Shown here piece after piece: positions 24,780-40,100 of a stretch of 64,000 nt of DNA (positions are counted from its first letter, which is position 1; every line of letters starts with the position of its first letter). Source of the DNA: Panopea generosa (lineage: Eukaryota; Mollusca; Bivalvia; Adapedonta; Hiatellidae); contig CM055895.1 of NCBI GenBank assembly GCA_029582155.1, positions 7,312,544 through 7,376,543 of the forward strand, written 5' to 3'. The notes under the pieces were generated by a model. That model saw only the letters and a program-made list of their open reading frames with translations. It was not told the origin of the DNA and did no database searches. Position numbers and translations under genes: made by a program.

Positions 24780-25138
24780 ATGGACAGACAGCAGCATAAC
24801 CAGAGAACCAATCATTCCAACCATCATCATCATTCCAATAATCAACATGAAGGTCACAATGGAGGCCACCACAGGGGTCACGATGGAGGTCGTCATGGGG
24901 ATCGAGGGCCTCAGAGAGGTCACAACGGGAGACCTGTAGAGTCTCAACAAGATAATGACAGGAAATCGGCATCTCCAGTGGGAGATAACTCTGCAGGTTC
25001 TCCTAGAAGAGACATCCCAGTGGGGGAAGGCAGGAGAGGTAACTCTGGTGGGGAAAAACATGCACACTTTATCAAACACCATGAAAGTGAGAGACAGCAT
25101 GGAGGAAGATACCACCTACCAGACCAGGTGTATGATAG
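24780..25138 (+). CDS. TMC exon 1 (coding start)
   Basis: ATG at 24780 is in good context (G at -3 and +4); an in-frame TGA at 24762 lies just upstream, so it is the first usable start. Encodes residues 1-119 plus two bases. The peptide is unusually rich in His, Gly and Arg: SNHHHHSNNQHEGHNGGHHR, GHDGGRHGDRGPQRGHNGR. Ends GATAG|GTAAGTG, phase 2, and continues as R-YTNPMDERPQ in exon 2. Confidence 0.85.
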
Positions 25139-28100
25139 GTAAGTGTGAAAAAATTAAAAGAACAAAAAAACAGACAATTGTCTCCCTTTCACTAACACTG
25201 GCTTTATCTGGACCTCACTTTTAAGGCATTAGAGCTGTACATGATGATAGGTAGTATTTATGGTACCCGTGAACATTTTAACATTACTTGTTAAAATTGT
25301 GAGACTTGATGATAGTGTAATGAATAGAGTCTTGGCCGCTCATGCCAGGAGTTGCGTGTTCCATCCCCAGCTCAACCTGACGCCTCTCAAAAAACAACAC
25401 TCAGTATTGATTCTACCCTGGAAGTTGACTCGAGAGCAGTTCATATAAGCTCTGAGCTTTTTTCACATTTAATTAAGCTGCAATAAATTAGTATTAACTC
25501 AATTTGTACAGATGAAGTGACTGCAATTTATATATACATTCAAACCTGTTTTAAGCAGCCAGTCAAGGGATGATGGAACAAAAATGGCCTTTTAAAACAG
25601 GTTGCTGCTTTATACAGGATAATTTACTCTGAAAGTATATAGAAATGAGAAATGGAATTGTGGCTGCTAAAGACAAGTGACTGCTAAATAGAGTTTACCG
25701 TTTACACAGGTTTGACTGCACAACAAAAGGACTAGTATTAGGAAAATGAGATTGTCTTGATGAAATTTTTTATGTACACGCAGAAACTGCAGATATCATG
25801 AACTAACTTTCATAATGCACATAACTGTTATACATCTATTTTAGAAGAGACAGGATATATTATGTTTTCACACATTACTATATCGAGTGGGCGGTGTAAT
25901 TTCTTTAAAGTACAGTATTTAGATGAAATTTTGTGGATAGGTTCTCAAAGTGTAAAGGAAGTTTGAGATTGCTTTTGAACCAAATTTGGTTAAGTTGGGA
26001 ATAGAAAATGATTTTACTTCATTAACATTAGTTTCTATAGTATGACCTAATTTTCTCTCAGGTTTGTTAAAGCTATGGCCCTCGGGTCAAATTGGTTTCG
26101 CCCCAGGGACTTATCAGTTTAACTTTTAACTTCAGTTTTACTTGTGGCATTGGCCGATGGTCCTGTACCAAGATTGTTCTTGCAGGGTCCCTGGGGTCCA
26201 ATAAGGGGCTGCCACAGAGGTCATAGATTAACACAAAGTGTTATGAATCTTCTTCTCAAAAAGGACATGGTATATGGAGCTGAACCATTTTACATGTACC
26301 AGTAGTATTGCCATGTGGCCCTGCAGCTAGTTTGTTCAATTTTTGAGCAAATATTTGGCTTCCACCGACTGTTAATTTTTTATGGGTCTCTTACTTTAAA
26401 ATGAAGGAGTAAATTACTCCATTGACAAAAATCTTATCTAGGGTACTGGTGGCAAGACTGTCACTGTTTGCACAACTTTACTGCCATTTCTATAACTGTG
26501 CTTGACGTGAGATTTTCTGATGTGAAATTTGCTCTATTCATAATAATTTATTTGCATTTGTGTTACACTGGCCCCTTCATACTTCAGGATCTTTGTTATT
26601 CATTCAGACTGAAAAGTTTAGGGTACTTAAAATTTAGTGTGCATTAGAAGGTTGGATCTTAATTCCATTGATACTGTAATGTTTGTTTGGTGAGTTAATG
26701 TCTGCCCTTTAATCTCCAGAAATGCATTATTTTATTCACATTTTTTGTTATGGTCATAAAATAGCATGAGTATTTTTAGAACCTGTAGACGACAGATTGT
26801 TTTTTTATTCCTCAGCTGAAAATAGGACTGTTGTCTGGGTAACTTATAGAACTGATCTAGGATCTGCTTCGTTACTGAATAAAAAACATACACAAGACTT
26901 TTAAATACCGTGCTCCTGTCTGCACTTGTTTATCATGCATGTTATCACGCCAGAAAGCAATTTTTTACTATCAGTAAAGTCTGTGCATTTTCAAAGTAAG
27001 GAAAAAAATAGCATGCTGTGTATCTATTATACAGTACCAGTACTCATAGACCGTATTTGTGATCGTGACATCTGTCATCATTTGTACATGCGTAGCGTTG
27101 ATTGTACATATATTTTTCATTGGTTCGTGGCATCTCTTGCGACCATGTTGTCTAAGACGCTGTCTCAAGTTCACTTACCTCCTATCTGTAAAGTTATGGG
27201 GTCAATGCCCAACTGTAACAAAATATGTGCGGTGAGAATGTTTGCCAGCTATTGCATAAGGAAAATTGTATGTCTTAAGGTTCGTTAGACCATATTAAAT
27301 TAATATCTAGATTATCAACCTCGCCCGCCCCCTCATTTTCATGCCGGCCGACCATTTTTATTTCCTTAAATTTTTTTTACATCCTCCCTTCCCCTTTTTA
27401 GCTCACCATGACGAAGTCCAAGGAGAGCTATTGCTATGACCCCGGCGTCGGTGTCGGCGGTGGTGTCTGTAGACACCCAGGTTAAACTTTAGCATTTAAG
27501 TTTAAGATATCTATGCAACCACTCATTGGATGTGAATGAAACTTTGCATGTGTGTTCACTATCATCAATGGAACACACAGAGACAAGAACCATAGCTCGG
27601 GGTTGCATTTTGGCACAGTTATGGCCCTTTTTCGACATAATTTTTCAGGTTGAAATTTTTTTATCACATAAGATATCTATGCAACCACTTATTGGATATG
27701 AATGAGACTTGCATGTGTGTTTATCATCATCAGTGGAACACATAGAGACAAGAACCATAACTCTGGGTTGCATTTTGGCACAGTTATGGCCATTTTTCGA
27801 CTTAATTTTTGAGGTTAAAATATTTTTTTATCAGGTAAGATGTCTATGCAACCACTCAATGGATATGAATGAAACTTTGCATGTGTGTTAACCATCATCA
27901 ATGGAACACACAGAGATAAGAACCATAACTCTGGATTACATTTTGGCAGAGTTATGGCTCTTTTTTTACCTAATTTTTCAGGTTAAAGTTTTTTATCAGG
28001 TAAGATATCTATGCAACCACTCATTGGATATGAATGAAACTTCACATGTGTGTTAACCATCATCAGTGGAACACACAGAGACAAGAACCATAACTCTGGA

Positions 28101-31100
28101 TTGCATTTTGCCACAGTTATGGCCTTTTTTCGACGTAATTTTTCTGGTTAAAATATTTTTTTATCAGGTAAGATATCTATGCAACCACTCATTGGATATG
28201 AATGAAACTTCACATGTGTGTTAACCATCATTGATGGAACACACAGAGACAAGAACAATAACTCTGGGGTTGCATTTATGACCCTTTTGAACTTAATTTT
28301 TCGTATGTAGACACCCAGGTTAAACTTTTGCTTTTAGTTGCATTTAAGTTTTGGTGTTTGCCTCTAATCTTTGCATGGGTGGTGAGTTTTATCCCATCCG
28401 TGAGTTTTGTTGTCATCTGACAATTTTTGTTAAGAAAATTTGGATGATAATCTAGCAATTAATTTAAAATGGCCTTTTGAGTTCTTTTGTCACTCTCATA
28501 AAGCTTGGTGCCATATATAACCTGTAAATGGAGTTGAATCCAATCCCCCTCTAGACATATATATGGAAGTATTCATATTCTTGTGTGTTTTTTTTGCGAG
28601 ATGATTGAACGCCAGTTCATGCACATGTATCTTGGTATCCTTTATACATATAATTACACACCAAACATAGTTACATAAAATAGAGTGCATTACTTAATAA
28701 CACACAATAATTTCTCCCTTATTTAATCAAATAACCCAGACAAATCTGATAAAATAATAATATATAATTATCTGTCCTTTTATATACATATTAGTAGTTC
28801 TACCATGTTTTCATAGTAGTCCATTTGTGAACTTTTTGTCTTGTGTTGAAACTGGTATTTGCTTGTGTCACGGTGTGTATGTAACCTACTAGGGGAGCCA
28901 CAGCCCCAGCATGGGGCTGCAGTGACTTTTATATTCTGAGAAACATTCATGCGGTTCTCTGGTCTCTAAAGAACTGTGTGTAAGTGGGCCGGCTAGCTCA
29001 ATTGGTAGAGCACGAGGCTCTTTAATCTCGAGGTCATGGGTGGACATGTAACAACATGAGAGAAATATGCAGCCAATCTGGGACTCAAACCTAGGACCTA
29101 TTGCGTACAGGGTGAATGCTCTGCTTAATGAGCTATCATACATTTCTCTCCTAGTAGATTACCCATAAACTGTGACATATTCCCTCACAAATATGGAATT
29201 TGTCCCAAAATTTACATAGAGAATTTTTTGCAATCAAATCAGTTTTTGTATGGGGTGCCTAAAATATCACATAGAAATTGATGAATGAGTACAGACGATC
29301 TAAAATGTATACATACTTGCCAGGATCACAGGTGACATTTTTACTGAAATGGTTTGTGAACATGCACTTATATGGACATTAATTACATGCTCTGGCTACA
29401 GATGTGTATATGAATACATGCTCACATGTGTATATGTACAGGTGATGATGACTACATACTGTAAGACAACTGTAACATACAGGGTCGTGACCTTTTATAT
29501 TTTGTTATATTATCACTGTGATAAAGTATGGAATGTTTCTTTAAAATCTATCGACAGATATTTTCTTTCATGCCTGCAGATGATATTATATAATATAGTG
29601 ATAATCTTCTGATATGAGAGCTGATATCTTTAAGTAAAGTGGATTGGCTATATTTAACGTGGAGATAAATATTTGTATATTACCGTGACATTGACTTGTT
29701 ATATGCCAGTGATCATGTCGTACAGAAAACTTCTACGTTCGCACAGGTATGAACAATTATTACTCATATTTGTTCATGTTGTCTTTCACTATTTATAGAT
29801 CAGTGTGGTAGATGTGTTGTAATGAATCCTACTTTTTACACTGAATAATGACCAATACAACAAACTGTAAGAGTTCCTGTTAAAATCTGTTTGTTCAATT
29901 TTTATACAATAAAAATATACTTAACACGTTTAAAAATGCAACTATGGGTATTGTATCAAATCTAGATGCATGGCATGAATAATAATCTAAGACAAACTTT
30001 TTAACGTTGTTTTTTCATTTTAACTCAAACATTTTCGTCACTTTTAAACACATTGAACAAATTAATTAGTTTAAACAATATTTTATTCACATAAGTACAT
30101 ATATTAAGAATACATTTAACAATGAAGCAATAAAGTCATACATCTAACACACTATGTGGAAAGGATACAGAAAAAAGCCTTTGAAGCTTGTGTGAATCTG
30201 CTTCCGTGACAGTTATTTTACTTTCCATTATAGACTTTATATTGTTCCGTACTAATTTCGGTTTGGCAAAATATGCATAAAATAAGAAAACATAACACAA
30301 TAGTTTATTTAGAATAGTTAACTGTGGTCGACATATATGAACAGATAAAACCGATAGCAGAACTTGGATAAAAATATATTCAGTTTCAAAAACTTATGTT
30401 TTTAAAGGTGTTGAATATATAAGTAATGATGATAACAACATGAAATGTAGTGGTGGATTGCTGATACGTTACATATGCTGACCTTATAGTCTGTAGTTTG
30501 GCAGGCACTCAACTGTGGTATATGCAGTTGTTTAAGTATGAAAGATTGATTGACTCAAAATTTTGTGTAATTCCATGCCATTGAGGGCTACCAGATGATC
30601 AGTTACTTTCATGGGATCCTTGAAGGTTATACAGCAGTATTCTAGCATACCCATCTCCTCAAGTAACTGATAACTTTCCCACTTGTATCAGCAGTGGGAG
30701 ATGAATAATAATTAACGCAATGTCATATATCAGTCATCAAGGAAACTGTGTCCAGGCGGGGATTCAATCTCACAACCATTGTATTGATATTCAGATGTGC
30801 TAGCGACTGAGCTAATTGGGCCCATCTTAAAATTGGCAATAAACACTTCCTCCCACACAATATATCATGACTTTACAAACTCACTGAGCCAGCATTTTCA
30901 AAAGGATATAATATCTACAAGTATTTAAACATGCCAAAATATTATATTGAAAAGGAATTGCAGGAATTTGAGCTACTTGCCAACATTAGATTGAAATAAA
31001 TTTCCCTTCTAAAATTGCAATTTCATTTTTATTTCTCTTTGATCCCCTATATTGGTTACATACTGTTGAATTTGTTTCATCGAAGAAAATGTAAATGGCG

Positions 31101-34100
31101 ATGTCAAAGGTCGTCTATGCATGGCCCAATGCACCGTGTCAAATATATTACCTGTCACCAGTGCGGTTACAGATTTGAACCCAATTCAATCCAAAGATTC
31201 CATATTAGAAAGACTTGGTTCTACTCAGTTTCTTGTTTATGCATCTTAGGTCTGCCTCCACCAATAAAACTGGATGCAATATATAGATTGTAACATGTAA
31301 ATAGCATTGAACCCATTTTTTTTCTAGTTGATCCAATGCCAACAGATACTGCAAATCAAATACCACATCCTCTAATGAAATTGTAGTAACCTTTCCATAT
31401 GTTATAGTTGTTTGTTAGAGAATTGAATACAATCACTGGCTAGTATGTGCTCCTAAAGGTCAATGCCAGGAATAAGGTCAATCAATTTGTTTATGTATGG
31501 GTTTTTTTTTCCTGCCTTTTTTCAACATTATTTCATTTAATGGTGGTCATCACACCTAATAAACATTCCTTAGATCCACTAGGCAGCTTACTGGTACTAG
31601 ACTCGCCTTACAGGGCAAGACATTAAAGGCCCAACATTTTCTGCCAGGGTAGAGAGTGATGTAGGAGTGGCTTATGTACAAATTACCTGTCAGTTATGGT
31701 ACATTGTGCTAAAAATAGACCGTAAAAATCATCTGCATCAAGCTTGCAGAGATGTACTTATGAATTTAGACATGTGTTTTTGAAATCTATTTGTCCTGAG
31801 CTAAGACTGACAAACAGACAAAACCATATGTCAGTTCAAGCCTGCTGCAAACACAACTTCATACCAATCACCGGCCTGCCCTTTTTCCCAGAAAAAAATA
31901 TCTGCTTTATTTGAAATTCCCTAAGTAATTGGTGTGTTTTACGCCATTAGCCATTTCCATTTTTGAACAAACCCCCAGTAAAAAACCACTAGGCCTGCAC
32001 TGTTAAATCCGCCAAGCTACTAGTCCCTGCAAATTACCCATAATAAGCTCAAGAGAAAGCTTAGACAGTTTTTCTTCAATTTTGTTTTAATTGATATACC
32101 CCAACAACTTTTTTTTACAGTAACAACAGTTTATTTGCATACTTATTCATTTATTATTCTATAAACTTCAAACTGTTGTAATATTGTCTAGACTAAAAGT
32201 TATGTTGTGTTTTTAAACCCTTATATTAAAATTGGAGGGAAAGACATTTTTTATGAGAAATGGTATAAAAAGGGTATAGCCTTTATCAATGATCTTGTAA
32301 AAAATACAGGAGAATTTTATACATATGAAGAGTTTGAAAAACATTATAATTTAAAAACAAATTTTATTCAATTTAATGGAGTAATTGCTGCCATTAAAGG
32401 CTTTGCAACAAAATTTAATATTAAAATGCCAACCTTAAAAATAGCATGTCCATTTATTGCCTTTAATATTCATCCATTTATCAAAGACATTCAAGGATCA
32501 AAATGTCTCTATAATATTCTCAATCAAAATAATACAAAACCAACCTCAAAAACAAAATGGGAACTTATTTATACTATTGAAGACGAAACATGGTCTGATA
32601 TATACACATCTCCTTTCAGATGTACAAAAAATACAATGCTACAATGGTTCCAAATATGAATTAATCACAGGATTCTCCCAACAAGAAAATTTTTATATAT
32701 GATAAATATTGTTGATAGTCCTATTTGTAAATATTGTCAAATGGAAGAAACCTTGACACACATGTTGTGGTCATGTCCTGCTACACAAACTTAAACTTTG
32801 GCTATCCATAAAACATTTCAAATTAACACTGATAGAAGAATCATTTATATTCAATACAGGAAATAAATTATCCAACACAGAACTTCATATAATACTTGAA
32901 ACTAAATATTACATATTCTATACTAAACGGAATCAAAGTTCATTAAGCTTAGACAAGAAACAAGAAACGTTTGGAAATATCATATGAGATCCTTAAATGC
33001 ATATTTGTAAAAAATAATAACATAAATTTATTTGAAAATAAATGGTCAGACTTAACAAATATTTTCATGTAATCTCTTTATATTGCCTGCAGCACTATTT
33101 TTGATATCGATTAACCAAGAAACTGACAATGAACTTGCCCAATAAACATATTTGAAATATTTATATTCTTACATAAATAGACTGAACATCAATTAATCAG
33201 GTGGAGTGAACATTTTTTTTTTTTCATTTTTTAAACTTTAACAGATATAATATATTTATTTCAGCTTCTTGAAGAATGATATCTTAGTCATGTAGTTTAT
33301 TAAATTATTAAAAATTGTAATTTTTACATCACATCTACTTGACACATTTACTCCATATTTTCTATGATTATACTTTAACGCTTTGTACGATGTGACAGGG
33401 GGTGGTCCTCCCCGACCCTTGTCTCACCTATGACGCGGAGAATAAATGGGTCACCTTAAGGTGGCTGAAAAAAAACAACAAAAAAACAACAAAAGTTATG
33501 TTGTGCAAAAAATGTTAGAAAATAAACAAAATATTTATGTGAAAAGATTTTATTCAAACATGTTTTTTTCCTTTTGAAAAGCAATTTACATCCATGTTTC
33601 GGTTAAGTTCATAGGAATTTATCAAATCTGTTTCACAAAGCATATTAAATATTTGAAGTGTTTGATTTGACTGAGCTATTAAATTAAGATTGACTGATGT
33701 AAATGCCTAGATTTTTTTTGATTTTTTGAAGAAACAAAACTATTTTTATTAATTTCTGTTATAAGAGAAAATTCATTACATGTTACAAAAGGCCAATTGC
33801 ACCCACAAAATAAATGCAGTTACATTAAAACCTGTCTTAAGTAGCCGAGGGAAAGAGACAGGTTGCTATCATAAGTTAATTTGCTCTGAAAGTATAGAAA
33901 TGGGAAATAGTAAATATGGCTGTTTAAGGCAAGTGGTTGTTTAATAAAGGTGACTGCTTGCACAAGTTTGACTGTAATTCATGTACAGTGGTTTCGCTAT
34001 GACAGCAGGAGTCCCGCCTAGCCACAGTCTCCGCGGTAATCAGTATGTGACATTGCATCTCATTCAGTTTTCACCGCTGATTTAAGTGGCAAAGTTATCA

Positions 34101-37100
34101 AGTACTTATGGAGATGGGTGTGCTCGGGTACTGGTTAACCTTCAAGGATCATATTGATGTAAGCTGTATTTCAGTATGTACGTGTAGTGCAATAAATATG
34201 TATATTGACCCAAGCTGTATTTTGGTATACATATAGTGTAATACATATTGACACTGGCTGTATACATGTACGGCAGTAAATATCGACACGGGCTGTAAAT
34301 ATTAACGCAAGCTGTATTCCAATTTACACATACTGCAGTAAATATTGACACAGGTTGTATTCCAATATACATATATTGTAATAAATATTGACTTAAGCTG
34401 TATTCCAATATACATGTACTGCAATAAATATTGGCACAAGCTGTATTCCAATATGCATGTACTGCAATAAATATTAACACAAGCTGTATTCCAATATACA
34501 TGTATTGTTATAAATATTGACATTAACTGTATTCCAATATGCATGTACTGCAGTAAATATTAACACAAGCTGTATTCCAATATACATGTACTGCAGTAAA
34601 TATTAACACAAGCTGTATTCCAATATACATGTACTGTAGTAAATATTAACACAAGGTGTATTCCAATATACATGTAATGCAACAGATATTGGCACAGGCT
34701 GTATTCCAATATGCATGTACTGCAGTAAATATTAACACAAGCTGTATTCCAATATACATGTATTGTAATAAATATTAACACAATCTGTATTCCAATATGC
34801 ATGTACTGCAGTAAATATTAACACAAGCTGTATTCCAATATACATGTATTGAAATAAATATTAACACAAGCTGTATTCAAATATACATGTACTGCAGTAA
34901 ATATTAACACAAGCTGTATTCCAATATGCATGTACTGCAGTAAATATTAACACAAGCTGTATTCAAATATACATGTATTGTAGTAAATATTAACACAAGC
35001 TGTATTCCAATATACATGTACTGTAGTAAATATTAACACAAGCTGTATTCTAATACGCATGTACAGCAATACATATTGACACAAGCTGTATTCCAATTTA
35101 CATGTACTGCAGTAAATATTAACACCAGCTGTATTCCAATATGCATGTACTGTAATTAATATTGACATAAGCTGTATTTCAATATATATGTATCGCCTTA
35201 ACTATTTACACAAGCTGTATTCTAATATGCATGTACTGCAGTAAATATTTTCACAAGCTATTCCAATATGCATGTACTGCAGTAAATATTAACACAAGCT
35301 GTATTCCAATATACATGTACTGCAGTAAATATTAACACCAGCTGTATTCCAATATGCATGTACTGCAGTAAATATTAACACCAGCTGTATTCAAATATGC
35401 ATGTACTGTAATAAATATTGACATAAGCTGTATTTCAATATATATGTATTGCCTTAAATATTGCAACAGGCTGTATTCTAATGATATTGCAGTAAATATT
35501 GACACAATAGCTTTGTTATGCTTTGAAAGTATTTTTGCAAGATTTTCAGTTAAGGATTAATACACAAATTGTTATCAAATTTTGAATAGGCCAGTTTTAA
35601 TCAGAATTACCGAGTTGTACCCAGATACGGGCCTCTTCCGTATAGATGTGCATTGGTGGATATAGGCTCCGGTTTCAGAAATAGTGACAATACGATATGT
35701 TATTACTGACTTCAGTAGTCGAGATAAAAGGGAGTAAATGTAGAAATGCTTCATAAACGTGCTACCTACTCTTAACTGTGCAGTTGTTTTTATTTAACTT
35801 GCTTCAATAAATATTTATTTCATTATCTTACTATCAAACCGTGGTGATTTTTCCAAGAAAAAGGAATAATATGAAAAGTTGATAATAAAGTTATTATATC
35901 ATAATATCAATGTAATGGATAACAGCCCGAAAATATGGTAATATACATTTTTTTACTGCTGATTATTATATTATATTGTCTACGTGCCAGGTTGTCTTAG
36001 ATTGTAATCTTATATCTTTATTTTTGTTCAGTAAAAAATTATTAGAAATATTTTAGTGGAAACTACTAGTATTAGTTTTAACATTGTACTTTATTGCTTT
36101 CTTTTCACAAATAAGCAGTTAAGAAATTCTTGACTCAGTGGTTGTAAAAATGGAGTTTTCATGAACATGTATAAGAAGAACTAGATTGAGTTATACTGAA
36201 AAATACAAACAATGCATGTAATACTTTGTAGTTAAATGTGAGGGGGTCCTCGTTGGCTAAGTGGTCTAAGACATTTTCCTAAGACCACTTACTCTCATCG
36301 CTAAGGTTGTAGGTTCGCATCCTGCTTGCCCTAAAGAGAGAAAGTTTGCCAGTTACTTATGGTAAAAGGTGGTTCTACTCAGATTCATTTTGAGGGCTTC
36401 CTCCAACAATAAAATTGAATACCGGTATGCTAAATATGATCTAAAATGTGTTGAAAATAGTGTTAAACGACATTAAATAAAAGAAATAAATGTGAATATT
36501 GAAAATGGTAATGACTTCAGCGACACTGTCTTGTTATTAATTATTGATGACTCTCGTAAAACAACACGCAGTAGTGGTTCTTCCCAGGAAGCGGACTTGA
36601 GGACGGTTCATATAAGCTCTGAGTTTTCATCGCAATCCAGCTTAAATAATTTAGTACAAACTAAACTAACTATTGGTATGTGCAGCAACAATATAGGATA
36701 CTGTCTTGGATAGACACATTCGTATGACAAAAAGAGTGTTGAAAAAAGCACCTTAAAATATCACCGGTACAATACAACACCGGTTGTATGCAGGATATTG
36801 AAGAAATAAAGGATGTCAGTTTAATTTGTGACAGTGATAAAGGTATTTGAGAAGGTGGATAGATAGTGGAGTGATATTTGTCATAGTAAAGGGTAAACAT
36901 GACCATGAGTGGTAGTAAATATCCGGTATTTATAGTAACTTGATATAATATTAAATGTAGCCATCCTGAATGACTTGCCTGATTGACGATGATCAGTTGT
37001 TTACTTAAAACTATCATGAATCATTTAAAAGTTCACTTTTCAGAACATTTCAGGGACATTTAATCTGTACTAAATAATTACTTGGACAAATTTCAAAAAT

Positions 37101-40100
37101 ATAGTTTAGTTGATCTATACCAAATGTCGATGCACAAACTTGATGCATTTCTTTATAGTTCAACATTTTATTATTTAAATTGCTCTGCTGGGTGAAGGAT
37201 AGCATCTACATTTCTGTATTATTTAACCATATGGAATACTGTGGTTATGAAGAATGGAAATTCTAATTAGATTCATTCTGAGGTCTTCCTCCATTCAGCC
37301 TGCAATTTGTTAAAATCCCATTCTATTCAATTCACACAGGGAAAGCATGTGATATGTGTGTATTCCATTACCAAAATAATTATAGTGTTTATAAGACAAA
37401 GATGATTTGATTTAAATTTTGATAGAATTGACCCAGTTTAACTCTTCTTGTCTGGGTCCTTCACTTAGTAGTGAGATTTGAACATTTTGTTTGGTCAGTT
37501 GCTTCTGTGAAAGTTTAATTATCAAAGTGCTATGAATTGTTGGACAGACAAAGAATTCCCAGCTTTTCCATTGGGGTTTAAACCTTTACTTCATAGATAC
37601 GCGTTTTCCTGCACCAGTCACAGAAGGCCTTTGAAAACAGTGCAAGAAGAGTTCAGATTGCTCGTATCGAGCAATCTGAACACTTCCTGCACTGTTTTCC
37701 ACTCTGTGAGTTAATATAAACATAATTCACCCAATAATTCTAAAGCCTTCCATTATAAGGTATCCAAAGGCGTCTTTATTAGAGGTGTCCAAAGGCGTCT
37801 TTATGAAGTAAAGGGTTAACAGACCTGATTCTGGAGAATTCGGGGACTGGGTGGGGTGGACTAAAATTTTGACGTGATGAACTTTTATTGAGAAAACATA
37901 ATTCACTTTATCACTTTCAACTACTTGTTATCACCTGTCACACATACTTTGGTTGTTTAAACTTTGTGGACATTTGGGCAAGTAAACAACTTTTATTGAT
38001 TCATTCTATTCACTCTTAAGCCCCAAGTCATTTTAGAATACATTACATGTGTGAGTATGGTAGCTTCCTGGTTCAGAGATCACTTGAAATTCAACCAGCG
38101 GATGGCTTAGCTAATTATTTTATTGGGAAGCACTGTATCAGAGATAAGAAGTGAACAGGCATGAAATCAGTTGTGCTGGGTAACAAGAAAAACACAGAAA
38201 TGCTGATATTTGGTATAAAGAATTGTGGCAGTAAACTGATTTAAACAAAAATAGGAGATGGAAATAGAATTGTGGTATGAATTTTTGAATGGGTTGAAGG
38301 TGTTGTGACAATGGATTTGTTTAAATAGGCAGGAAAATTATAAAGTATGCACATACATTTTTATGTGAGTTAGTGTAATGGATGGTTTATGCCATCTTAT
38401 ATTAGAAAGGATAGGAAAGTGGAGGAGATTTACTTGATATGGATGGTATATGCAACAGACATAGGACGGGGAGGTGAATAAGGATGGATTAATACAACAT
38501 AGATAGGACAGGGAGGTGAATAAAGATGGATTTATATGGATGGTATACAATACAACATAGATAGGATGGGGATGTGAATAAGGATTGATTAATATGGATG
38601 GTGTATACAACATAGATAGGATGGGGATGTGAATAAGGATTGATTAATATGGATGGTGTATAATACAACATAGATAGGATGGGGAGGTGAATATGGGTTG
38701 ATTAATATGGATGGTGTATAATACAACATAGATAGGTCGGGGAGGTGAATAAGGATTGATTAATATGGATGGTGTATAATACAACATAGATAGGATGGGG
38801 ATGTGAATAAGGATTGATTAATATGGATGGTGTATAATACAACATAGATAGGTCGGGGAGGTGAATAAGGATTGATTAATATGGATGGTATATGCAACAT
38901 ATATAGGACGGGGAGGTGAATAAGGATTGATTCATATGGATGGTATATGCAACATAGATAGGACTGGGAGGTGAATAAGGATTGATTAATATGGATGGTA
39001 TATGCAACATAGATAGGACAGGGAGGTGAATAAGGATTGATTAATATTGGTGGTGTATGCAACATAAATAGGATGGGGAGGTGAATAAGGATTGATTAAT
39101 ATGGATGGTATATGCAACATAGATAGGACGGGGAGGTGAATAAGGATTGATTAATATTGGTGGTGTATGCAACATAAATAGGATGGGGAGGTGAATAAGG
39201 ATTGATTAATATGGATGGTATATGCAACATAGATAGGACAGGGAGGTGAATAAGGATTGATTAATATTGGTGGTGTATGCAACATAAATAGGATGGGGAG
39301 GTGAATAAGGATTGATTAATATGGATGGTATATGCAACAAAGATAGGATGGGGAGGTGAATAAGGATTGATTAATATGGATGGTATATGCAACATAGATA
39401 GGACAGGGAGGTGAATAAGGATTGATTAATATTGGTGGTGTATGCAACATAAATAGGATGGGGAGGTGAATAAGGATTGATTAATATGGATGGTATATGC
39501 AACATAGATAGGACGGGGAGGTGAATAAGGATTGATTAATATGATGGTAAATGCAACATAGATAGGATGGGGAGGTGAATAAGGATTGATTAATATGGAT
39601 GGTCAATAATACAACATAGATAGGACGGGGAGGTGAATAAGGATTGCTTAATATGGATGGTATATAATACATCATAGATTGGACGGGGAGGTGAATAAGG
39701 ATTGCTTAATATGGATGGTATATAATACATCATATATAGGATGGGGAGGTGAATATGGGTTGATTAATATTGATGGTGTATGCAACATAGATAGGATGGG
39801 GAGGTGAATAAGGATTGCTTAATATGGATGGTCAATAATACAACATAGATAGGATGGGGAGGTGAATAAGGATTGCTTAATATGGATGGTCAATAATACA
39901 ACATAGATAGGACGGGGAGGTGAATATGGGTTGATTAATATGGATGGTATATACAACATAGATAAGAGAGGTGAATAAGGATTGATTAATATGGATGGTG
40001 TATACAACATAGATAGGATGGGGAGGTGAATAAGGATTTATTATTATGGATGATATATTCAACATATATAGGATGGGGAGGTGAATATGGGTTGATTAAT

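Noticed and set aside
24741-25115. 124-codon minus-strand frame opposite TMC exon 1
   Set aside because: Shadow of the His/Gly/Arg-rich coding exon, whose plus-strand frame splices correctly into exon 2.
28988-29045. tRNA-Lys gene
   Set aside because: Extra base in the anticodon loop and no T-arm or 3' acceptor strand; part of a composite repeat.
34142-35168. Minus-strand frames in the 43-bp array
   Set aside because: Short, broken and repeat-derived, shifting frame with every unit since 43 is not a multiple of 3.
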